A stretch of DNA of 64,000 bases from Rhizophagus irregularis (lineage: Eukaryota > Glomeromycota > Glomeromycetes > Glomerales > Glomeraceae), in NCBI RefSeq assembly GCF_026210795.1, contig NC_089432.1, forward strand, positions 2,542,001-2,606,000, given 5' to 3'. The notes under the pieces are model-generated. The model had not been told where the DNA came from and made no database searches. It saw nothing but the letters and a program-made list of their open reading frames with translations. Of the stretch, positions 34,013 to 44,786 are shown piece by piece. The position numbers were made by a program, and so were the translations under genes. Each line of letters begins with the position of its first letter. The first letter of the stretch is position 1.

Positions 34013-34186
34013 CAGTCAAAGTTCTCTATAACGAATCCCACGGGCCGGAGATTAAAATTCGTTATAGTAAGAAATTCGCTATACTAAAAGCCATTTTATT
34101 ATAAATACTAAGATCTGTACCTGAACTTTTCTTCATTATAGCAAATTATTCGCTATATAAAAATTCGCTATAGAGAACTTTGACTG
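34013..34186. mobile_element. Pogo/Tc1-like MITE
   Basis: 174 bp with perfect 18-bp terminal inverted repeats, CAGTCAAAGTTCTCTATA, flanked by TA duplications (34011-34012 and 34187-34188). The termini resemble pogo-type ends, CAGT followed later by CTATAACG. The interior repeats ATTCGCTATA. Unit 1 of the duplication has the empty site near 26720 with a single TA, so the insertion came after the duplication. Confidence 0.85.
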
Positions 34187-34328
34187 TAATGGGTTAATTA
34201 TTGTTTAACTAAATTCTTGTCATAAGTAAAGTGTTTGTAATTATAAGCAACTATCAATTATAATGAAAAATTTTTATTTAATATACTAAAACAAATTTAA
34301 AATAATTATTATAGTTATAGATATGTTA

Positions 34329-37137
34329 TTAATTTATTTTACATAAATTGTTCTTTTTAAGTTTTTTCAACTTGTATTGAGCATCTTGATCTCCTTGTTC
34401 AGCAGATTTTTCGTACCAATAAATTGCTTTATCTATATTTTTAACAATTCCCTTTCCATATTCATACATCATAGCAAGATTATATTGTGCTGACTCATGT
34501 CCTAAATCTGCAGCCTTTTGGTATAATTCAAATGCTTTTTTCATATCAATATCAGTTCCAATTCCTTTATTATAACAAATTCCTAAACCATATATTGCAT
34601 CAACATTTTCCAAATCTGCTGCCTTCTGACATAATTCAAATGCTTTCTTCTTATCAATATTAGTTCCGATTCCATATGCATAACAATATCCTAAATTATT
34701 CATTCCAGTTACATTTCCTAAATCTGCAGCCTTTTGATATAATTCAAATGCTTTTTTCTTATCAATATCAGTTCCAATTCCTTTACTATAACAAAGTCCT
34801 AAATTATATATTGCATCAACATTTCCCAAATCTGCTGCCTTTTGATATAATTCAAGTGCTTTCTTCTTATCAATTTCAGTTCCAATTCCATTTTCATAAC
34901 AATTTCCTAAATCATTTATTCCAGTTGAATTTCCTAAATCTGCTGCTTTTTGATATAATTCAAATGCTTTCTTCTTATCAATATCAATTCCAATTCTATT
35001 TTCATAACAACTTCCTAAATTATATATTGCTGATGAATTTTCTAATTCTGCTGCCTTTTGATATAATTCAAATGCTTTCTTCTTATCAATATCAGTTCCA
35101 ATTCCATCATCATAACAATGTCCTAAATTATTTATTCCTAATGAATTTCCCAAATCTGCTGGCTTTTGATATAATTCAAATGCTTTTTTCTTATCAATAT
35201 CAGTTCCAATTCCTTTTTCATAAAAATGTCCTAAATTATTTATTCCAAATGAATTTCCTAAATCTGCTGCTTTTTGATATAATTCAAATGCCTTTTTCTT
35301 ATCAACATCAGTTCCAATTCCTTCTTCATAACAATCTCCTAAATTATATATTCCCATTGAATTTCCTAATTCTGCTAACTTTTGATATAATTCAAATGCC
35401 TTTTTCTTGTCAATATCAGTTCCAATTCCATTTTTATAACAATACCCTAAATCATTTATTCCAAATGGATTTCCTAAGTCTGCTGCCTTTTGATATAATT
35501 CAAATGCTTTATGCTCACTAACATTAACACCAATTCCTAAATCATTAAATTTTCCAAGTAAATAAATAGAATTTGAGTTATTTTGATTATTTAATAATAA
35601 ATTATTAATCTCTTGCAAAGTTATATTTTGTTCATTAAGATAATTTAAGACCTTTTGCTTTGCTACTTCATCATCATCATAAAAAAAATTGAACATATTA
35701 TTAACTATTATATCAAAGTTATCCTCAAATTTGTTAATTGATGATATTGAAGATTCAATATCTTTTGTAGTATTCATCATATTAAAATTTTGAATAACTT
35801 GAGATAATTCTCCATGTGATGAATTAGTACTTTCAGAAATATTTAAATTAGGCAGTTGATGGTCATTTAATGATTGGACATTATTGGTATCATTATACAA
35901 GTGAAAATCTTTTATAATTATGTTTTCTTTTGTTATGATCACTTTTAATTCATCAACAACTTGATTAATAGTTGGACGATTATCAGGTTCAATATTCCAA
36001 CAATCTACAAAAAAGAACGTCTTCAATTAATTAAAATCAACATTGTTTATAAGTCATAGTTAAATTGTATTTACCGGTATAAATTTTTATATAATCTATA
36101 GACGTATTTGGAAGAGATGTCTCTCTGAGGCCTTGTAGAATACTTAGAGCCAAACCATCATCACACGGTATACCATGAAAAGGAGGCTGACCACTAGATA
36201 TCTCCCATAGTAATACTCCAATGCTATAAACGTCACTTTTTTTATTTAATAAATATAATTCTGTTGTACTTCTATTAAAGCTTTTTGGATCAGCGTAAGG
36301 AATTAATCCAAATGTTTTCGATTGAGAGTTAGATGTTTCCTCAATTCTTTTTGATAAACCAAAATCTGCTAGCTTAATAGTATTCTGATGGACTAACACA
36401 TTATTGGAGTGCTATCAATATTAAATTAACGTTAAAATAAGAGAATCATTAAAATAAAACACATAATAGATTGTAAAATATCTACCAAATCACGGTGCAC
36501 GATCCCTTTATCATGCAAACATGATACTGCATAAACCAATTGAAATGCGAGATTAAATTTATTGTCCCAAGTGAGGTTTTCAAAATTTTCTTTCAAATAT
36601 TTTCGGAGGGTACCATTTTCTGCATATTCTATCACCAACGAGTATTCTTTTTTTTGGTTTTCTTTTTAAAAAAAAAAATTTTTTATTGATCAATTAATTA
36701 TTATATTTTATGAAATAAATAATATTAGAATATATCATACCTTTAAAAGAAGCTGTGACACCATAAAAACGAATAACATTATGAAAATCAACTTCACGTC
36801 GAAGTTGAATCTAGGTAATAAATAAATTATTACATCAAAAACTAAAATATTTATAATAATAATGAAAAATGTTTGACATTATAATTACCTCACGAACTAA
36901 TGCTTTGACTGTAGCATCATTAATATTAAAAAAAGATTTTATTGCATAACGCTTATGAGAATTCTTCCAATTAGCACGATAAACTTTTCCAAAACCACCA
37001 GAACCAATTTCTTGAATATCATAAAATTGGTCATACTCATAATACTTAATAAGTTTTTTAGAAATCTCTTCTTCAATCCATTTATTCCAATCATTTGAAT
37101 TGCTAACAAGTTCAGGCTGTTCAGCGTTATTAGACAT
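34329..37137 (-). CDS. TKL protein kinase-Sel1 repeat protein C (intact)
   Basis: Exons 36889-37137, 36741-36810, 36486-36661, 36075-36411 and 34329-36004 join in frame to 835 aa; introns are 70-79 bp. The kinase domain (about 25-300) has GSGGFGKV, AIKSF (lysine), HRDLHSNN, LADFG, PYADPK in place of APE, and [12 protein letters not shown]. It should be able to phosphorylate Ser/Thr or Tyr, as TKL kinases do. A linker of about 120 residues is followed by about eleven Sel1 repeats (about 425-829), most reading GIGTDIDKKKAFELYQKAA with little change. Sel1 arrays form a superhelix for protein binding. No signal peptide or membrane segment, so it is probably cytoplasmic. It is the only fully visible copy with both intact reading frame and complete kinase motifs. 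The partner is unknown. Confidence 0.92.
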
Positions 37138-40100
37138 GGTTTGGTACGAAAAAAATTTTACTGTGGAATTTAAATTTATGCTTTTCGAAAATTGAAAAAA
37201 AAAATAGAAATATTTTTTTTTGTTTCAACTATTTATGTTTAGCTATTTATAAATAAATTTTTTTTTTTTTGTCTAACTATTTATAAATATTTTTTTTTTT
37301 TTATTTATGAATGATTTTTAACTATTTATAAATATTTTTTTTTGTTTTACTATTTATAAATATGGTATCACTGAACGCCAAAGGTAACTGTCGATCATTT
37401 TACCTCTAATTTAAGTTAGGTCATCAAATTATGATGTTTTAACTTCTAATTTTTTAATTGTCTGCGTGAAATAATTAATAAAATGAATTTTAATAATTTT
37501 ATTTTAACTCTTCATTCAAATAATTTAGTAAATATTTTAAAAATTTTTTTTTACTCCGCAAAAGTGTGCAAATTATGGTAGAAACATTATATTTCAACAA
37601 CAATAAAATTTTGTTTATCACATTTGAAATTAAGGAATTATAATTAATATGACAATGACTAATTGGGGTAATCAAAATAAATATCATATAACCTATAATT
37701 ATATTAAATTACAATATTATCGGTCTACAATCTTCATATAAATAAATTATTTGTACGAAAGAAATTAATATTATTCCCACAAAAAAAGAATAACCATTAA
37801 CGCGTTTAAAAAAATCATAAATTATTGCCATCAATATTTATATTTCTGATTAATAATTTAACAATATTCTAAAAATTTTATTGGCAAAAATTTTTTATAA
37901 AATACAGTATTAGTCAAAAAAATATTCAGTGCGAATAATATTTATATTGTAAAATCATTTCAAGGTTTAATCTAGATCCTAAAAAAAAAATTTTATTAAA
38001 AAAAAAATTATAAAAATTTTATCAAAAATAATTTCTTTAGTGGATTGTAATTTAATGTAAAAGTACTCATATTCGTAATATTAGATTTTTGAGAGTTTCT
38101 CCATTTTTTTTGAATTGATTATATTTTTTTTTTAAACGGTTATTCAATATTATTAAACATGATGATCAAATGCAAAACGGAATGCGCTACCCATGCCTTC
38201 AAAACAGCCTTATCAATTTCATTTTGTTCATGTATTGATAAGGGTTAAATTGATTCATTGTAATCAGCTTCTTTTAAACTAGCACTGTTTATATTATCTG
38301 TTCTTTATAATTTCTAATCTTGTTTTCAAGTGATTCTTGCCAGTAACATTTAGCTCCAGAACAACCATTAGCAAGATATAGGATATACGTCCATTTATCC
38401 TGCGTCCCCAATACTTTGGACAATTAGACCGACAGTGATTGTAAGTTGCGATATCGATGTACTGTATATCAGATCTATTATTAAAAGTATTTATTTATGA
38501 GTCACAGTAAATCAAACTTTATGATATTGATAGTGCAGTAAATAACTGTTTTGAAAATATTATTAATATTTGCGTCTATTACACTACGTTTTGGATCGGT
38601 TCATATGATCGCCAATTCTCACTTCTACTTCTTAGAACATGGATTACTCAATGAAACCTAAAATAATCTTTTTTTTTTGTATATGTTTCACGTTTTTCCG
38701 CATATAAATGTAAATTATAATTTAATTATAAAGAACCATAATTGTCATAATTTTTTAAAAATTGTAACGAAAACAAAAGTACTGTAAAATTAAAAAAATC
38801 ACCTTTTTTTTTAAAAAAAAAATATTATTTCTACGGCATCCTATAAGAGAACAATGATCTAGGTTGCACAGTTGAACAACTTTACCATAATGACGAACAC
38901 AATGTGTATATTAATTATTACCAGTTTGCTATTGTCCTATAAAATTAAAGAGTACCGATGTATGAGTAACACGGGTCACTGCAACGATTAATTAGCAAAA
39001 GGAAATTCATAAATAGTCTATCAAGAAAACGAATAGGAATTAAGGAATTTAACGTCACCCTTATTAGGGACCGCAAATCAGATACTACCACCCCACTTAA
39101 CATACTTTTCTCCAACTCCAATAAAGTATGCGTATGAGGATCCTTATCATGGTCCTGCCATAATTATAATGATTCGGTATCCTGAGATGACGCGTGTGTT
39201 ATCAGTAAGAAACAGGTCTTTTACCTTATTTTACTTTCACCTTTACCAAATCTTGTAAATCTCATACAAAGGTAATTCGCAGTTCTAGTGTTCTTAGAAC
39301 TTTCTCTCTACTCTTTTGACTGGTAAAGGAGAAGCAGAACAGAGGCTGGAATGAAATTTTTTAATATGACACTTGAAAATAATTTATTTTTCCTACTTTT
39401 ACGTGGACGCCTTAAACTTTTGCAAGACTTGGAAGTTGGACTAACGGTCATAGTATGTTTAACAATTCTTCCCATGTTTTTATATGTGCATATTATTAAG
39501 CGCGTAAAATATTATTAAACACGTAAAATATTCAAGTAAGGAATATGGAAAATTATTGCAAAAGTTTATTATTGCAGAGATGGGATTTGAAAAATTAATT
39601 AAAAGGATAGGTATTTTTATAGTATTTCTAGTTGTACAAACTCTTTGTGATACAATATAGGTTTATGATATACTGCGCATCAATAAAATCAGTGGCTTGC
39701 GTTAGTTATTCTGTTATAGGTTGTTAAAACTCATAATAGTCTATATGATTGCAAATATATAAATTTTAGCTGACAAAAAATATCAGTCCGTCTAATATCA
39801 TTTCGGAATTTTAATAAGTTAAATTATTCACTTCTTTTACATCTTTTACGATAATGATCTATTTAGAAAAATAAATTTTATGCATGATAATATGATCAAT
39901 ATAATTATGATGCTCTTACCATATAGTTACATATTATTTTATTACCATATGACAATTAAGGAGAAACCCATGTTAGTCATATAATGAATGATAAAGGGGA
40001 AAAGTTGATCACCATCATGATTTTCTTTTAATAATACTCGTCCACTTTTCTTTACAACTTATTAATTTCATTTTCTTTTAATATAATTAGAGATAAAAAG

Positions 40101-40214
40101 TTTTATTAACCAGTTATTCCCCCGCATCAATGACATTATTTATAACGTGTCCTTATTAATATTTTGCGAAGAGAACACAATATGGCGCAACTTGAGATAC
40201 GTCAGATATGTCAC

Positions 40215-40402
40215 TATTCAAATGTCTGCACCTAGCTCGATATAACGATTATGCGATGAATTTCACGATAAAGCAATTTTTTTAAAATTTATCTTTATAT
40301 ATGAACATATAAAAATCGTTATATCAAACTTACAAAGAAAATTTTGATATAGCGATACTTTTTAATGAATCGAATGGTTCGTTATATTGAGTTCTGACTG
40401 TA
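40215..40402. mobile_element. Probable decayed pogo-like MITE
   Basis: The right end reads TATTGAGTTCTGACTG followed by TA, close to the terminus of the element at 34013-34186. The interior has GATATAACGAT and AATCGTTATATC as an internal inverted pair. The left end is degraded and its position is a guess. Confidence 0.35.
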
Positions 40403-40631
40403 GTTTGCATTATATTTTTATTAATAGACTTTGAAAAGAGTTATTATAAAAAAATTATTTCTTTAGTAAATTAGTTAGTCAATAACTTTCGTAAATGTTA
40501 TTGTTATTGTGCATGAAGTTTAATTGTTGTACGAATTATATAAGAAATGATTTAATTCGTCCCTGTCCATATTGTTTATAAAATCACACGGAAAAACATG
40601 GCAAGAATTTTAATGACCAAGGAAATTAATT

Positions 40632-40908
40632 TTAAATTACACTTAATTTGTGATCCGGATGTCGACCAGTAAAAATTCGTAAATAATAAGAATCTGCCGT
40701 CGTCACAAAGAGAAGTGATTTTTTAATTTTTATCGGAAGAGAAATTAATAATGCATTCGAAAGCGCTATAAAATACTGTGATACATTTTCATTTTGTTGC
40801 ACTGGATGCATTGATACCTTACCCACAAAAATGCCAATTAAAAAATTTCGCCCCATTTTTTGATAGATCTCAATGATTTTTTCGATTATCTCCGAAAGTT
40901 TACTACAA
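40632..40908 (-). pseudogene. Possible coding remnant of unknown family
   Basis: After an acceptor-like TTTTATTGTAG the minus strand stays open for about 90 codons. It begins KLSEIIEKIIEIYQKMGRNF and ends TADSYYLRIFTGRHPDHK. The composition is more protein-like than nearby random frames. No start, no neighbouring exon and no family were recognised. Confidence 0.25.
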
Positions 40909-41369
40909 TAAAAACAAGTAATTATTATCATATGCCTCGGGTTTGGGTTTATACTAAGCGATATAAAAATAATATAAACAAGATTTAAATTTAAACGTAA
41001 CGATAGTTTTCTTTTTTAAACGATATTTAATAAATTTAAATAAATGAGACTCCGAAATTGGGAGAATAAATATAAAATATAATAAATAATAATGATAAAA
41101 TATTCATTTAACAAGTAATATATAATATATACATATAATAAGCAAACAAATAAGGGTGATTGATATGTTACCCTCCCACTCAATAACTGTATTGTTATGC
41201 ATGTCACTCAAGATCATGCCTAATTTTAACAGTTTTTATAATTAACTTATGCAAAAATAATGGACTACTAAGATCAAACACAACCCTAATAGGCTAGACT
41301 AATATATTTGAAAAAAAAAATGTCAACCATAATCAAAAGCCCATTGCTATAAACGTAATTAATCATTGA

Positions 41370-42842
41370 TTAATTAACTTTTTTTTGAATCCATTCAAAA
41401 TCATCAAAAGTTTGACCATATGAAACATTCTCATAATTTTCAACTATTCCTTCTGCTTTATATCTTTCCATAAAATCAATATTATTTAAACAATAATTGC
41501 TAGAACAATAAAGTGGAGTAGTTTGTAATAAAATTGGATGTCTTCCTTTCCAATTATCAAGAAATAATTTTATAGAATCTAATTTTGGAGATTCATTAAA
41601 ATAAAATTTAAATTTAAATAAACAATTTGGTGAAGATTTGGCCAAAACTTCAAATAAATGATCCCAATCAATTACCCTATCATTATGTTCTATATTATAA
41701 CTATCAAACATATTATTAACTAAAATATATAAACCATTCAAATATTGACAATTAATTAACAATTTTTCTAACTCTAATATATTACTATTCCGGATGACCA
41801 ATTTAAGATATTTGAGATATGTACAATTTTGATAAATAGCTTGAATGATCCTCTTATTATTATTCTCATCATGACTTACATAATCAATATTTATTTCATT
41901 AAGATATCCTCTTGAATTTTCAATTAATATTATTATAACCTTAATTGGAACTCTTCTAGCTTTTAAAACTTGTAAAAAGGGAAATGATAATCGTTCCAAC
42001 CAATTACATGCCTTTAATTCATTAAAATTATCATCCAATTCCAACCTTTTTAAATTTACAAAAGAAGTTAGAGTCTTTGTAACAGGTATATTTGTTGTAG
42101 TAAAATGTTGTATAATATTTGCATGTTTAATTAATGAATTTTCAAGAATTTCACAAAATGGTTCATCTGTTTTATAATGACACTTTGTTATGAATTTAAT
42201 ACTAAATAATTTTTTTGGTGTTTCAATCAATTTAATAATTTCATAATTATTATTATCATCTTGAATGAAAAGTTCCAATTCTTTAATTAATTTACAAAAT
42301 TTTGTTAATCCATTTAATACTTCATCATTTATATTAGTATTACAACTAAGAAATCCAATTTCTGAAAAACAATGTTTAGCTCCAGGAATATTTTGTATTT
42401 TATAATCAAATTTTTGTGGTATATAAAGATGTGTGAATTTTGTATTTTCATTAATAAAAAGTTTAAACATTTCTTGTTTAATATTTAAAATTTCTTTTTC
42501 TTCATTTATATTATTAATTATTATCTTTTCAATTTCTTTTAAATTTAAATGTCTACAAAAACTAATATAATCAAATAACGGTTTGTTATATGAATTTATT
42601 AAAAATTTATAACGTTTTGTTAAATGATTTGTTAATTTTTCGTTTGTTGAATGTGAAACAATAACTTTTAAAAATAATTTTTCATTTCCTCCCTTCAAAT
42701 ATTTCCATGGATTTTTCCATAAAATTGGTACAAGTATTTCACACCATGTCTTGTTAACTAAAATGCATGATCGAAGCGTCTTTTTATCATTTTGTAATTC
42801 TTCAAATATCAAATAGAGGACGTCTCCGTTTAAATTGAACAT
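41370..42842 (-). CDS. F-box protein
   Basis: Single exon, 490 aa from the ATG at 42842. An in-frame ATG 14 codons upstream (42884) is also possible, but the F-box begins right after MFNL. The F-box at about 3-45 shows GDVLYLIFEELQ, SCILVNKTWCEI and LWKNPWKY. A later PLFDYISFCRHL segment matches the PLFNYASFCKVL position of the F-box gene at 17650, so they are the same subfamily. The rest is leucine- and isoleucine-rich in irregular repeats (LKYLKLVI, LNGLYILV). It probably acts as a substrate adaptor of an SCF ubiquitin ligase. The target is unknown and the frame is intact. Confidence 0.9.
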   Translation of the reverse strand: MFNLNGDVLYLIFEELQNDKKTLRSCILVNKTWCEILVPILWKNPWKYLKGGNEKLFLKVIVSHSTNEKLTNHLTKRYKFLINSYNKPLFDYISFCRHLNLKEIEKIIINNINEEKEILNIKQEMFKLFINENTKFTHLYIPQKFDYKIQNIPGAKHCFSEIGFLSCNTNINDEVLNGLTKFCKLIKELELFIQDDNNNYEIIKLIETPKKLFSIKFITKCHYKTDEPFCEILENSLIKHANIIQHFTTTNIPVTKTLTSFVNLKRLELDDNFNELKACNWLERLSFPFLQVLKARRVPIKVIIILIENSRGYLNEINIDYVSHDENNNKRIIQAIYQNCTYLKYLKLVIRNSNILELEKLLINCQYLNGLYILVNNMFDSYNIEHNDRVIDWDHLFEVLAKSSPNCLFKFKFYFNESPKLDSIKLFLDNWKGRHPILLQTTPLYCSSNYCLNNIDFMERYKAEGIVENYENVSYGQTFDDFEWIQKKVN

Positions 42843-44786
42843 TTTTAGAAAGAAAATTCTCTTGTTAAAAAAAATATTAATCATATTGTATTACTTAATG
42901 ACGTTTCATGTTGTACACTCACTATACCACATTTATTGTACAAATATAGATATATTTGCCGTGTGATCATGATCATGCGAGTAACAGAAATTCACGTGGG
43001 CAATCATTTTTCAACAAGTGGTCACGAAGATCATTACGTAATTAATGCAGATCTTAATTTAATCGTCAATTTTTTTTTTTTTTAAAACAATAGTTTTAGG
43101 ACGTACATTAGAGTATTTTTTTGAATATATTGCTATAGATATTTTAACAATTTAACAGAATATATTACTTACTTGAAAAGTTCTTTTATTCTACTTCTTC
43201 AACCATCAATGAAATTAATTCACACTTTATCTCTAAATATTCTTCTTTTTCAATATCATCTATTCTCAAATTAATATTTTTATTATTTCTTTCTTCAAAT
43301 TCATATTGTATATTTTGCTCAACTGGTTCAAAAAAGTCTTGTTGTAGATTAATGTTAAGAGCCAAATTAAATAGATTAATATTATAAATGGATATCATGT
43401 ATTTCTTTTTACCTAATATTTATTATAATAAAAATTAATATTTTTTGATGTTGTTTGGCGTGCCAATGTCATTAGACATTCAAATCATTTCGATGCTACT
43501 AAAATTCCATTAAATAATTCTTAAAATAATTTGCCCTGAAAGTTGTATTACCAATTTGCTGTAATGTCTTTTGGACTAATTCTTTGACGACAATTATACC
43601 AGAAAATACATACAAAATTGTGACGTTTTTGTGACCATCTTTGGATTTATAAACACAAGAAAACCCATCTCCATCTGGGACTGGCTCATTTCACCGAGAC
43701 CGACAGTTTTGAAATCCTAATCCACTTACCCTAACCTAATCCTAACCCAATCCCACCCTATTTTCTTACCTAATTCCTAAATTCCCTTGTCGGTGAGATA
43801 ATTGTCGGCAAAACATTTGTCTGCGAAATGACCCTGTCGGCGAAACGACTGTCGGTGAGATAATTGTTGGTGAAATGATTGTCAGTGAAATTAATGCGAC
43901 ATTTCCATCTTTGGTAAACTTGATAATTGACTTGTAAGCATCAAATTATATCTGTTGAAAGTTTTTCAACCAACCATTCTAAATTAATAACAATTTTTGT
44001 TATAAACTGAATGTCATTTATATCATAAAGTCATTAATAGAAATTGAATCAGTTAACAATTCGGAAAGGTGATCAGAAATTTCTCTCGAATCCATTTAGA
44101 CATAATCATTATCTATATTTTCTTTAGATTTTTGTTTATTTTGTTTGGTAGTTGATGACAATTAATACATTGTTTAATTGGATTTTCGGGCATTTTAGCG
44201 TTAAAGAACAAGTTATCATTAAGATTTGTTTGTGGTAGCCTTGACAAATCATTTTGTAAAAAAAAAATTACTAATAAAATATATCATAAAAGAAGAAAAA
44301 TAATAAAAATAAAAAATATATCGTAAAGAAAAAGGAGAGAAAAGGATAAAAAAAACAAACTATATATAATATGATAAATAAACTATAAAATAGACCATCA
44401 CAAAATATATAATTATTTTCGTGTCCACTTTTCTGGGTGATGCTGAGTTAAATTTTTGATTTCACATTGCACATCGAAATGACATATCAGTTATACTGGT
44501 GCTGTGAAGGATTGATAATTAAGAGAAACAATAGTAACAACTAACAATAGTAATCCCTATTTTAAACTACTTTATGTAATTAAGAAATGATTAATGTCAA
44601 ATGTTCAGTATCGAATATTTGCACGAAATCATTAAACGAAAATTAAAGAAACGTCCAATAAATAATACAAACGAGAGAAATTTATATAATTTATATTTAT
44701 ACATTTATATTCAACATTAAAAAAAAGAATCATTAATAGGATAAAAAAAAATATCAGTTTATTTACTTATTAAAACAATAAACTTT
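42843..44786. other. Intergenic region with a small ORF and a GTCGGCGAAA repeat
   Basis: A minus-strand ORF of 70 codons lies at 43186-43398. It is acidic at the end (CELISLMVEEVE) with an upstream splice-donor-like sequence; whether it is real is unclear. At about 43690-43900 there are tandem copies of GTCGGTGAGATAATT / GTCGGCGAAACGA. The rest is AT-rich with traces of broken frames. Confidence 0.35.
43690..43900. repeat. Degenerate tandem repeat with GTCGGCGAAA motif
   Basis: About six copies of a 15-20 bp motif (GTCGGTGAGATAATT, GTCGGCAAAACATTT, GTCGGCGAAACGACT and variants), preceded at 43690 by an inverted version, TTTCACCGAGACCGACAG. This suggests an element with inverted ends, but the borders are not clear. 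Confidence 0.5.

Larger units (their letters stand above)
30754..34328. other. Upstream flank of B, junction of duplicated units and downstream flank of C
   Basis: No intact gene. It includes the TATTTATAAATA array (30841-30975), duplicated flank to about 32744, a unique segment with a kinase exon relic (33160-33310), then the second unit with a pogo-like MITE (34013-34186). A minus-strand stretch at 32040-32200, also present at 38290-38460, reads in broken frames as CNYCPKYW and GCSGTKCYWQESLENKI. It may be a zinc-ribbon-like coding relic that predates the duplication. Confidence 0.45.
33577..38957. repeat. Tandem segmental duplication, unit 2 (carries gene C)
   Basis: Direct repeat of unit 1 (26273-32744). 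Differences include the pogo-like MITE present only here (34013-34186), the hAT element absent here, one extra Sel1 unit, and small indels in the flanks. Confidence 0.75.
37138..41369. other. Upstream flank of C and gene-poor region
   Basis: Up to about 38957 this is the duplicated flank, with a TATTTATAAATA array at about 37225-37365. From 38960 it is unique, including a less AT-rich segment (39050-39350). A decayed pogo-like MITE end lies near 40390. A possible small minus-strand coding remnant lies at 40632-40908. No other gene was recognised. Confidence 0.4.

Noticed and set aside
34676-35521. Long plus-strand frame of 281 codons opposite the Sel1 array of C
   Set aside because: It is the antisense of 108-bp repeats; a repeat unit divisible by three keeps several frames open. 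The same applies at 27390-27653 and 28814-29131.
43186-43398. Small acidic ORF of 70 codons upstream of the F-box gene at 41370
   Set aside because: It has an ATG and fair composition, but no family, partner exon or conservation was visible, so it is mentioned only in the intergenic entry.
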